Source: Cynocephalus volans (lineage: Eukaryota > Chordata > Mammalia > Dermoptera > Cynocephalidae). From it: 64,000 nt of DNA. The stretch is from positions 139,173,001 to 139,237,000 of the forward strand of contig NC_084461.1 in the NCBI RefSeq assembly GCF_027409185.1, read 5' to 3'. This document shows, piece after piece, positions 35,932 to 46,700 of this stretch. The position numbers were made by a program, and so were the translations under genes. How positions within the stretch are numbered: position 1 is the stretch's first letter; each line of letters opens with the position of its first letter. Under the pieces are notes generated by a model that was given only the letters and a program-made list of their open reading frames with translations, was not told where the DNA came from and ran no database searches.

Positions 35932-36795
35932 TGTTTGAGTGGGAAAAACACACACTGAGGGGTTTTGTCCATACTCTTAGAAACAACACAGGAGACAGAG
36001 TTCTGTGACCAAATGTGTGAGGATTTCTCCCCACCACCAAGCGAGAAATCAGTTCCCCACTGGTACCAGCTGGGTATCCTCTAATTCAATTCTGACACTA
36101 TTCACCAGGAGATAGCATCAGATCACTCAAGTTAAGGGCTCAGTCCCCAAGACTGCCCACCTCCTCAGATGCCAGACACAAGCCCCGTGTTTTACCTGTG
36201 CTTCTGACTGGCTAAAAATTGGGGTTCCCACAACCCCCTCCTTTGGTTTGACAGATTTGCTGAACAGCTCACAGAACTCAGGGAAACACTTAGGTTATTA
36301 CTGGTTTATTATAAAGGATGTTACAAAGGACAGAGATGAAGAGATGTATAGAATGAGGTATGGGGGAAGGGACGCAGAGCTTCCATGCCCTCACCTGGTG
36401 CACCTCCCTCCAGGAACTTCCACGTGGTCAGCTATCCAGAAGCTTCGGGAACCCTGTGTTCTGGTGTCTTCATGGAAGCTTTGCTACATCTGTATGATTG
36501 CAGCATGGATAACTGAGTAGAAATGTGGTTGGATAAAAAGGGCATGATCTGTCACTAACAGTTTGGGTGGGGAACCCCAGCAAGGCCCGTCTGTTCAGGT
36601 GCTTCTTGGCCTCTCTGTACAGCATTCCTTCCTCCTTGGCATGGGGTAGCAGTCTTATGACCTACATTCGGCTAAGGTAGGTCAAAGAATTTCCTGCCTC
36701 GGGGAGAAAAAGGAGCAGGTGAAAGGGCTAGAGAAGTTCAGAGAGTAGTATGAACTAGGAACCATGGATGAAAACCAATATATAAGTATATCACA
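35932..36795 (+). mobile_element. LTR-like element, copy B, nested in old L1
   Basis: 864 bp, TGTTTG...TCACA, homologous to copy A at 26830-27706. Flanking tetramers are aaac on the left and gaac on the right, a plausible duplication with one change. The host L1 sequence reads through on both sides, so the boundaries are supported by the interruption. Confidence 0.72.
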
Positions 36796-36960
36796 GAACC
36801 AATATTGATACATTATTTTTAACTCAATTTTATGTTAGGATATCCTGTTTATGTTGTACAGTTCTATGGGTTTTGCCAAATGCATAATGTCATCTATTCA
36901 CCATTACATAGTATTCACCATTACATTATCATACAGAATAGTTCCACCCTCCTAAATATC
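36796..36960 (+). mobile_element. Old L1 remnant, right part
   Basis: 'ccaatattgatacattattt', 'gttctatgggttttgcc' and 'ataatgtcatctattcacca' continue the L1 3' sequence interrupted at 35931. Confidence 0.62.
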
Positions 36961-37351
36961 CTCTCTGCTGGTGGAAATGTTTTATATCTTGCTTGGGGTG
37001 GTATCTACATAAAAGTATACATTTCTCAAACTCAAAATGTATGCTTAAAATGAGTGCATTTTATTGTGAATGTTTCATAATAATATTTTAATATTTTACC
37101 CACGTGAACCAAAGAACAAAGTATTGTAGAACTTGGGCAAAAAAGCTTTATAATGTTCCTGCACAGGTGAGCTAAAAATACAATTTTCTTATTAGTAAAA
37201 GTTTTTCATTACTACTTTTTAAAAAGTGCATTTTATTGTATATAAATAATACCTGTTTTTTAAAAAATCAGTAAGTTATTTCCATAAATACATCCTCTTA
37301 TATTAAAAAGGGGGGAAATTTTTGTTCATATAAATTGACACCAAAGTCAAA

Positions 37352-37399
37352 AGTTCAGATTCCCTTATGGCCAGCTGCCAAAATAAATAAGTAAATAAA
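37352..37399 (+). repeat. 3' end of a tRNA SINE
   Basis: 'aagttcagattcccttatgg' followed by 'ccagctgcc' and an (AAAT)-rich tail; only the B-box end is left. Confidence 0.6.
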
Positions 37400-37579
37400 A
37401 TTGACTGAGGTTATCTGAATCAATTAGCGAGAGAATGAACCACTTGGAATTTCTGCCTTGGGAATTCCAAATCTAGAGGTAACAGGCAAGTAAAACATGG
37501 TAAGATTTTACTTTTTTCAGACTAAAAAGATCAGGGATACCCTTCTTTTCAGAGCCTGTGGGGTCTCTGCTGGCAGTTC

Positions 37580-38037
37580 TGAGGCAGGAAGCTAGATAAA
37601 GACAAGAGCGGGAGGAGGGTACCTGGTTACTTGCAAATAGGACAACTGGTTCCCAGTGGACGTAGGCAGGCGCATGCGCAAAAGCGACCACAGGAGACAA
37701 AACTCCAGACAGGGAGCTCCGCCTCACTTTGGGAGCTATTTAGTTGGAACAATGAGCTTCCACCAGCTAGGATGCCAATCAACAGAGACTACATTCAGGG
37801 CTCAACCAATGACCAAACAACACGAATCCAGCTAAGAGGACTTAAACCCCAGAATGTACCTGTCCTGGCTCTTGAGCCACTCTCTTGCTGGGGCCTGCTG
37901 TATCCTCTAGAGTGTATTCTCACTTTGCTAAATAAAACTGCTCTTTGCTTTTTGCCTCTGGCGTGGCTTGCCCAATTCTTTGTTTGAGACACCAAGAACT
38001 GGGATTTAGCCAGAGGAACCTGCAATTTCCTTTAACA
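37580..38037 (+). mobile_element. Second solo LTR of a gammaretrovirus-like ERV
   Basis: 458 bp, begins TGAGGCAGG and ends TTTAACA, with the perfect 4-bp duplication gttc at 37576-37579 and 38038-38041. AATAAA at 37931-37936 is followed by 'actgctctttgctttttgcc', typical of the gammaretroviral R region. Plus-oriented. It is unlike the LTR at 31583, so it belongs to another family. No internal genes. Confidence 0.88.
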
Positions 38038-38654
38038 GTTCTGTAAGAAAAATCCTGAGGCACTTTTAAAAGCAAACCACACATTCAATCTTATTGCACT
38101 GTTTTTACTTATGTTATTATTTTCAAATTTTTTAGCAGCTGTTTGGTACTGGCATTGAACACACTTTTTAATTCTCTAAATTACCTCTTGCCATCTCCTG
38201 GGCCCTTTGTAGTAACCCCACACACAAACACTTTTTTTTGGTGTCATCTTTCTCATTCCAAATACTTGATATAGAGCAGATCATACCTGAAACTCGGGGT
38301 TCAAGTCTGGCTTGCTGCCACACTCTACTGCCGACCCTGAACTTTGATCTTAACCTATCCAGGTCTTCATGTATTTCTATGATGAGGAGGGCAAACAGGA
38401 AAACATTGCTGTAATGCTTAAATTTAATTTTTTTATTACAAAGGAAAATGAAAACAATTCAAGCTATAACAGAAGCATGTAAAAGAAAAAAAAGTGAAAG
38501 TCTGTTTCAACCACTTGTCCCCATTAATATGGTTACCATATTAATTTGGGTACATTCTTCCATATTTTAAGGCAAAAATAATTATCTATCAATTAAATAT
38601 ACTATTCTAGACTTTATTTTCTCTTGATTTAACAACATAGCATTCTTTTCTGAC

Positions 38655-38910
38655 ATGTAAGCTCCATGAGAGCAGGAATTTTGATTGCTTCCTGAACTGC
38701 TATATTTCTAGAGATTAGGACAGTTTCTGGTACAGAGTAGGTACCAATAAATGTTCACTGACTGAATGAATAAACATTAATCTTCCTGTCAGATCAACTA
38801 GAAGTTCCATGGGGCCAGGGATGTGCCTATTTGGTTCCCTTCTATGGTTCCAGTACCAAAGTGCCTGGCACATAGTATTCACTTAATAAGTATTTGTTGA
38901 ATTAGCAAAA
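38655..38910 (+). repeat. Two tandem L2-like 3' ends
   Basis: 'gtaagctccatgagagcagg' with 'ggtaccaataaatgttcact', then 'agtgcctggcacatagtatt' with 'ataagtatttgttgaatta', are two L2 3' ends in the same orientation. Confidence 0.8.
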
Positions 38911-40144
38911 AAGCTCACTGATGAAATCACCTAATTCTTTTTAATTACACCAGTGCACTGACATATCACAATGTAATCGACTATTCCCCTATTGTTGTAA
39001 AACACCATTGCAATGATCATCCTTGTATTCATACCCTTACAGATTTTTGCAGGATACGAATCTGTTTTGGGGGAACCATTGATCTGGTCCAGATTTGTTC
39101 TGAAATTGCTTTCCACTAGAATTTCACAACTTTAAAGCACTTATGATTAATTTGCAGCCTGTACAAAAGCTGCTGCCTGTAATTAATTTTGCAAAATGAC
39201 CTCCCTTATACATCTCTTTGTTAAAAGCCAGTGTCTTCCAAAACTATCTACATGCAGCCCAAACACTATAATTCTCACCAAAGAGCTGCCATAAAGACTT
39301 CTAGAGACAAACAGGCTGCCTGCATCCTTGGTGACCAACATCTTCTGCACACAGCACTGCAGCTGTGTAGTCATCGTGCTGGGAGGAGCAGTTTTCAGAG
39401 AGTGACAAGTCCATATTGTTGATTCATTCTTTATGTGCTGAGGCGGACTCAGCAGAAAGAGGGAAAAAAGAGCAACAGACTTCCAAGACAAAAGAGTAAC
39501 AGACTCCCAAGGGCCTGAGATGGAAGATGACATTAAGAAACAAAAGCCACTTTGGGCTGGGTAAAAGCTGATATGGGAGCTTGAGGGTATCTGAGAGTTC
39601 TCCAAGAGGAATAGTCTTCCCAGAAAGCTGCCTTTCTGCTTCTTTAATTTTTTCACTCCAAATATATTTAGCAAATTTCTATTATGTGTCAGAGCCATGC
39701 CAGGCACTGGGGAGGCAAAAATAAATCCAGCAAACCTGGTCTCCACCACCTCGGAATTTAAGTCTTAGGGACCGCTGCTTTTCCATCAAGGGTTCTGAGG
39801 TTGACCATACAGACTGCTAGAGCTCCTTGCCTTCTTTCCACCAGGAAAAAGAATTTGTGTCCCAGTCACTGCTTCTTCTTCTGTGAAAAATACGGTGCCA
39901 GTTCTCTCCATGAATGGAGAAGTTGGTCAGAGATATTTCCCGCTGAGTGCACAACAAGCAAAACTTGTCAACACACACCAAGTGAACATACTTCCTTTTT
40001 ACCCCAGACACTACTGCCACACTGCAGGCCTGCTGGGCAATCTCCCTAACTGAAGCAAAGGAAAGCCGAGCCGTGGCACTTACTGTTCAAGAGGCATAAG
40101 CCTTGACATTCAGAGGGAATCTTCTAGTGCTGACCATGTAGTGC

Positions 40145-40360
40145 TGATACAGTCCTTTCTTAACCTTTTTAGCATGACAGATCTCTTTGAAAATCAGTGG
40201 CCCCTTTAGGCTTTCAGTACCAAAAAAAGAGGTGTTCATATCTAAGCATACAATTTTACCTAGATTTTCAGAAGCTTCATGGACATATCATGTGCCTAAC
40301 TTTCCTGGAGCTCCAGAGACCACATATCAAGAATTCCTAATCTACGTAAAAACCCGTTTG
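40145..40360. mobile_element. Possible relative of the MITE at 10520
   Basis: 'tttcttaacctttttagcat' and 'atctctttgaaaatcagtgg' resemble the first 40 bp of the 10520-10674 element. The far inverted repeat is not clear. Confidence 0.4.
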
Positions 40361-40615
40361 AGCTCTAATGCCCATGAGTAGCAGTCTCTGGGTTGGGTAG
40401 CCCTGATGGCTGGAATACAGAGGTAATGATATGCCTAAGTTCGGTGCCCATGTGGGCTAATTATCTTCAGAAAATGGGAAAACTCCGCTCAGTGGCTATG
40501 GACAGAACCTCTAAAACCAGTCAGCCGCTACATCTGATAGTTTTTGAAAAAGCACCAAGTTTGAAAATGAAGTGGTTGTAGTCAACGGCATAGAATGGTG
40601 ACTACTGCGAGGTCA

Positions 40616-40775
40616 TCAGGATTGCTGTCCATTGCTGACAGAGCAGTAATACTCGTTTGGATCCTCCATTTCATATATGTTCTCCTCAATGGTGTAGATG
40701 TTTTCCTCTGAGCGCATCCCCTCTGCTACTGCATTTGCTAACCCTGATGGAGGGAGGTTAGCCAAAGAGATGAGC
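40616..40775 (-). CDS. HAVCR2: HAVCR2 coding exon 7: cytoplasmic tail and stop
   Basis: A 160-nt coding part after a TTCCACAG acceptor. It starts with LISLANLPPSGLANAVAEG and contains SEENIYTIEENIYEMEDPNE, so the two signalling tyrosines are conserved. It ends EYYCSVSNGQQS with TGA at 40618-40616, 11 residues short of the human C terminus. Confidence 0.95.
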
Positions 40776-43700
40776 CTGTGGAAATAAAATGTTGCAGTTG
40801 AGTTAAGCATTTCCCAGGTAACACAGAATAGGAAAAGAGAACAGGCTTTGCTGAAGAGACAGCAACCAAATGCAGTGCATGATCCTTGATCGGATGCTGA
40901 CTGGGGGGAAAGCCATAAAATAGCAAAAAGAATATTTGGAGAACAATTGAGGACATTTGAATTAATCATAATTTTTTTAGGTATAAAAATAGCATTGTAT
41001 TGTATAAAAGAATATCCCTATTCTCAGGAGTTGCAGGCTGAAGTGTCAAGATTTCTGCAACTTCTTTACAAATGGTTGAGAAAAAAGATTATGTATATAG
41101 AGAAATAGATACAGCAAATATGTCAAAATGTTAAACAAGGAGTTTGCGAGGAGTTTGCGAGAAGAGTCTGATTGTTCCTTGTTCTGTTACGTCAATTATT
41201 TCAAAAGGAAAGAGAAAAAGAAATGAATATGTTATGGATCAAATCAGACTTGAGTTTGAATTCTGTCACTTACCAGCCATATGACTTTGGATAAGTTGTT
41301 TTTTTTATTTTTTCATTCAAGAAATATTTAGTGAGTTACACGCTGTTCTATGCAGCTAGAGATACAGCAGAGAACAGTTCCATAGGGGTACAGTTCCATA
41401 GGGGCTGCCTATTAGTAAACTTTGTCTCAGTATTTTCATCAGTACAATGGGAATAATGAGCTCTCCATCTCACAGGGCTGCCGTGAGAACTCACTCAAGC
41501 AATCATCAATACTGACAAAGTGACTTTGGTTGTTAATGTGGCAGACAAATTCCTAATTTTCTATGGAGTTATATAATTTATAGGGAGAGATGGGCATTAA
41601 CCAAGTTACATCACAACTAATGAATTAATGCACGTAAATATTACCTGTGAATACTTCATATTTCCAGGTTTCAGTTCCAATAAAGAATACTGTCATAATC
41701 TAAATAATATAAATAATAATTTAAATAATCTAAAACCACTGATAACTGAGTATTTTTTTACCTTATTTGACTTTTTTACTGCATATTATTTTGTCTTCAT
41801 ACTATATCCTAATTTACTTAATCTAAAATTATTAGTGGTTTAGATAACACTCCGTGGACAAGTCATTTTTTTTTCCAAAATATATTACATTCTATTTGTG
41901 TAGCAAATATTACTAAAACTCTAGTAAAAGTTATGCAAGCTATGCCTCTTTAGAATGAATGTGTATGTGCACTTGTGCAGTCAGGAATGATTAAGACAGG
42001 GATATATAACAATCCAGTAGTTCTCAGCCCTGACTGAGTGTTAGAATTACCCAGAGAGTTTTTACTTATCCCCAGAGATTCTGATTCGATTGCTCTGGAG
42101 TTGGTCCTGCATCAGTGTGCTTAAGTGCTCAGGTGATTCTAATAGGTAATCAGGATTAAAAATGCCTGGGCTGGGTTGTATAAACCCTGAGAATGGATTC
42201 TGGGTTTCTTGTTCACTTCTGTAACCCCAATGTCCAGCCCAGACCCTGGATAAAGTAGGTGTTTGATCAGTTGAAGTTACAGTTCACTGAAAAACAAACA
42301 AACAAAAACAAACCCCACTATCCCATTAATATAAAGATAAAGGAGCATTTTTTATTAATTAGGGAGATAAATTCTATACATTAATGTTAGAACTAAGAAA
42401 GCTAAGGAAGTAAACAGAGGAGTATGTTAAATTTTTATTTCATAATTAGTCCTAGGGCAAAAAGGAAGTGCAGCCATCCCTCTGTAACTTTGGGTTCCAC
42501 AACAGTGAATTCAACCAACCAGGGATGGGAAAAAATTTATTTTTTAAAATTGCATCTGAACTGAACATGTACAGACTTTTCTTTCTTCTCATTATCCCTG
42601 AAACAGAACAGCGTAACAACTATTTATATAGCATTTACATTGTATGAGGTATTATAAGTAATCTAGAGATGATTTAAAGTACATGGGAGGATGTGCATAG
42701 GCTATATGCAAATATTATACCCTTTTATATAAGGGACTTGAGCATCTGAGGATTTTGGTATTTTGGGGAGGTCCTGGAACCAATTTCCATGGATACAGAA
42801 GGACAACTGTATGAGCTTATATCCGAAATCCCTAGGGCAGGACTTCTCAGAGATCAAAGACCAAAGCCATATTAAAGTAGGAGCCCCCAAGATTCCATTC
42901 CATTATTCTTACCTTGAATTCTGTAACTTCTCTTTGCTGTGAGAATACCCTAGGTAAACAGGGAATAAAAGTCAATAAAAATGCTTTCATAAAATAAATT
43001 ATATAAAAAATAAAATAGGGTCACTGGAATCAAGAGTAGGGAAATTTGGTCTCAACTCAAATTTAATTAAATCATACTCCTAATGTGTGTCTTAGTTTAT
43101 TATATGGATTATGCTAGAAAGTAATAAAGATGCATTTTTAACAGATATTATGGGGCATCTACTACGTGTTTGGCAGTTTGCTAGGCACTGGGACACAAAG
43201 GTAAATTGTGAGCCCTAACTTCGTGAAGTCTGTGTGCTATTGAAAGAGACCAAAAAATAAATAAACAAATAAATAAATGAAGAAGAAGAAGAAGAAAAGG
43301 AACAAAAAATAAAACAGTAAACAGAAACATCAAATAATTTCAAATTGTGATGTATTATTGTAAAGGAAACCAACAACACACTGAAACAGGTAATAGAGAG
43401 GGTGGTCAGGGAAGAATCCCCAGAGGAGATAAACTTTAAGCTCAGTCCTGAAAAAAGAGAATGAGTCAGCCAAGTAAAGAGCCAGAGGAAGAATTCCAGG
43501 TAGAGAACCCCTAGCAAAGATCTTGGTGAATGCCTGAAACCAAAGACATAGCTGGAACAAGACAGTGTCCCCAGAGAAGGTCTGAGAGGAACATTGGGGC
43601 TAGGTCCTATAGGACCTTTTGAGCCACAATCAGGAGTTTGGATTGTATTGTAAGATCTGTAGAAATTATTGAAAGACAGAGATACATGATCTGATTTGGG

Positions 43701-46700
43701 TTTTAATATCACTCTGGCTGCTATATAGAGAATGGATTAGAAGGAGACTTAAAAGAAGAGGTAAATTGAGTAGAGATGATGATGATGCCTTAGATTAAGG
43801 TGGTGGTCAAGAGAGAAGCATAATAATGAAGAGATTTTAGATATATTTTGGAGAAAGTCTGTAGGAATTGAAGTTGGATTGCATATTAGGAATGAGGAAA
43901 GAGAGATGCAAGGATGACTTCTGCATTTCTGGCTTAAGCAACGAGATGGATGGTGATGAAATTCACTATGATGGAGAAGACCCGGGAGAGACTGGGTTCC
44001 GGAAGGTGGAATCTAGAGCTCTATTTTGGACATGTTAAGTGTGTGAGACATCAAAGTGAAGGTGCCAACTGGGGGCTGGCTGGTTAGCTCAGTCGGTTAG
44101 AGCATGGTACTGATAACACCAAGGTCCAGGGCTTGATCCCCATACAGGCCAGCAAATAAAAAAAAAAAAAAAAAAAAAAAAGATATCAACTGGACAGTTG
44201 GGCAAGCAGTACCAAAGTACCAATACTTTAATAGTTAAGAAATTAAAGGTGACATTTAAGATCATGGGAATATATGTTACTACCTAAAGGGTTTAGAGAG
44301 AGGAAAAAGCCCAGCCCTGAGGAATCTCAACATCTAAAGATCAGATCACACAGAAACACAGAAAAGGAAACAGCAAAATAACTAAAAAGGAATGGCCAAT
44401 CAAGTAAGAGAATGGTGCTTCAGAAGCCAAGAGAAGGAGGACTTTCTAGAATGAGTGGGGGTCAACTTGGGAGGATAGTGCTGAACGACTGACTACAGTG
44501 AAGACAAAGATACCTACTAGGTCAAGCAAAACTAAAACTATTTCTATGGCACTTAAGGGGTAGAACCTAAATGATGGTGGGTCAAAGAGTGCAGAAGGGT
44601 AAGAAACAGGGACAACTCATTCAAGAAATATGTCTGTAAAAGAAAGGAAGAAATGAGAGAGTCAGCCTTCTGCATCTGTGGATTCAACCAACCACAGATT
44701 TAGAATATTCAAAGAAAACAAACATAAAAAATAACAATACAACAATAAAAATGCCACAAATTAAAATATATATAGTATAACAACTATTTACATAGCATTT
44801 ACATTGTGTAAGGTATTATGAGTAATCTAGAGGCAACTTAATATAGGAGGATGTGCATAGATTATATGCAAATACTATGCATATTATATCAGGGACTTGA
44901 GCATCCCTGGATTATGGCATCCATGGGGGGTCTTGGAACCAATCCCCTAAGGATACCGAGGGACAACAGTAGTTGGAGAGGAATGTGTGGACTAGAACGT
45001 ATTTTATGCTAATAAAAATAGCATTAACAGAAATGGAGAGATGCATGATTTGGAAGAAAGGGATAAAAAGAGGGATGAAGTCTTGGGAAAGGCAACAGAG
45101 ACACAACAGGCCATTGACATTTTATCAGTTGAGAAATTTGAGCAGTAGTGAGGTATAAATGGTCATGGCAGAAAGTGCACTAGAAAGATATAGGATTGCT
45201 GGGCATCACTGAGTGACAGTTTGTGACTGTGAAGTCATGACTTAAAAACCTGTCACCTTGGTTGTAAGATTTTCTCCAGCAACTTCCAGGGGAAAAAATG
45301 CAAATTGAATAGGACTTTCTAATTGGCTCCTCTAAGTAGCCATGTTTTTGGAATAATATATATTTGTGTGTACAAGGCATCAGATTTTCCCATGCCTCAT
45401 TACCCTTTACACAAACTAAAATGGTCCCTAATATCCAGGCCTTGGCAGAACTCAAAAAAGTAGTGAGTGTTATCATTGCCCCTTAACAGCCCCTAGACTT
45501 TATACTTTAGGTGATCAATTTGCAAACACCATGACTACCTCTGGGTAAACCCAGGTAAGTGTGGGTGGGGTAGTTTTTTTCTCTGAATAATCCACTTACC
45601 AGTAATGGCAGCAAACAAGATCATGAGGAGCAGGACAACCGTATGTTCAAATCCTTTATCTATAAATTAACTGTGTGAATTTGGGCAAGTTCCTTAACCT
45701 TTCAGCATGCTCGTTCTCTATTGGAACGATATTAGTATCTATCTCACAGGGTAGTAACCAGGATGTAATGCACCTGAAGCACTTGGCAGCTTCAGGCCAC
45801 AGTTAGGGTGACCAACTTATCCCCGTTTTCCTTGGACTGTCCCAGTTCTGGCACTAATGGGATCCTAACATTTGACCTCGGTGTTATAACACCACGCTGT
45901 AACCAACCGAGCTAACCAGCCAGCCCCTGCCACACACTTCAAATATGCAGTTTGTTGTACATAAATTATAACTTAATAAAGTTTGTTTGTTTTTGTTTAA
46001 TAAAGATAAGTGACTTAGAAAACACTGTGTGTGGTAAGTGCCGTGATGGAGGAACACAAATTCTGTCATCCTGATCATGACCCAGTGTTAAAGGGACTTG
46101 CTACCTCTCTGTAAAGAGCTATGCCTGAGAAATAACATGGGAAAATGAACAGAAGGAAGTGGGTTTTGCAGTTGTTTCCTAATAAACCTAGACATATGCA
46201 TGAATTAAAGAGATTAGTTTCCTTAAGCACAGATACGAGAACAGGTACTGAAATCGATCTGTGTGTGTGTATGAATTCCAGCTTTGCCACTTACTGATTC
46301 TGAAACCTGAGAAAGTGGCTTAGTTTAAACTTTACTTTCCTCCACTGTACCATGGAAATAATAATACCTATCTAATAAGATGGTGATGGCAATAAAATTT
46401 ACGTGAAACATTTAGCACAGTGTCTGCTGGACACATGGTAAGCACTGAATAAAAATTGAATTAAAAAATTGAATAAAAAATTAGATAAGCATTAACTAAA
46501 AATCAATTCAGGTTTGAAGGACAAAAGGGTATTTAGTCTAATCACCTTTGGGTATAATTATGAAGTTATTTTTCTACTAGGTTTGTACTGGTTCCTGTAT
46601 TTACAGTTACTCATCAGAGGGCAGGAGAAGCAACGTCAAACCACTTACATTTGAGAATTAAAGCACCAAAGATAAGAGTGAGAGCCAGCCCAGCAGAGAT

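Larger units (their letters stand above)
21714..40615. other. Intergenic region between HAVCR1 and HAVCR2
   Basis: About 19 kb with no exon of either TIM gene and no other gene that I can support. Its right part must include the HAVCR2 3' UTR; an ATTAAA (minus strand 39648-39643) and an AATAAA (38619-38614) are candidate poly(A) signals. Its left part would hold the HAVCR1 promoter and any untranslated first exon. Named repeats inside are listed separately. Confidence 0.7.
40776..42912. other. HAVCR2 intron 6 (with the MER2-like element at its 5' end)
   Basis: 2.1 kb. It contains a MIR split by an insertion (41240-41290 and 41400-41510), a MER5-like element (42014-42175) and the first MER2/Tigger-like element (42471-42810), which ends 102 bp from exon 6. 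Confidence 0.75.
42950..46648. other. HAVCR2 intron 5
   Basis: 3.7 kb. It contains an AAAT/GAA simple-repeat stretch (43255-43295), an old dispersed repeat (about 43380-44060), a tRNA SINE (44072-44181), a second MER2-like element (44663-44969), an exon-like hydrophobic segment (45600-45660), two MIRs and a SINE scrap (45852-45927). Confidence 0.75.

Noticed and set aside
26830-36795. One provirus bounded by the two similar LTR-like copies
   Set aside because: The copies are diverged from each other and 8 kb apart. The interval contains an unrelated complete solo LTR and no gag, pol or env frames, and copy B has its own insertion site in an old L1.
35775-36960. CRISPR or other prokaryotic array structures anywhere in the window
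   Set aside because: Repeats here are interspersed eukaryotic elements with poly(A) tails and target duplications; no regularly spaced identical repeats occur.
39183-39749. 188-codon minus-strand frame below the HAVCR2 stop
   Set aside because: No domain, no family resemblance and no codon-like pattern; it lies in the probable HAVCR2 3' UTR. Chance frame.
22000-40000. A third TIM gene or pseudogene between HAVCR1 and HAVCR2
   Set aside because: I looked for the YCC/DSG strand-F signature and the W-C-W blocks on both strands and found none.
44072-44181. Functional tRNA-Ile gene
   Set aside because: A and B boxes are present, but the acceptor stem does not close, the sequence continues into an A-tail and the same unit recurs in the window: a SINE.
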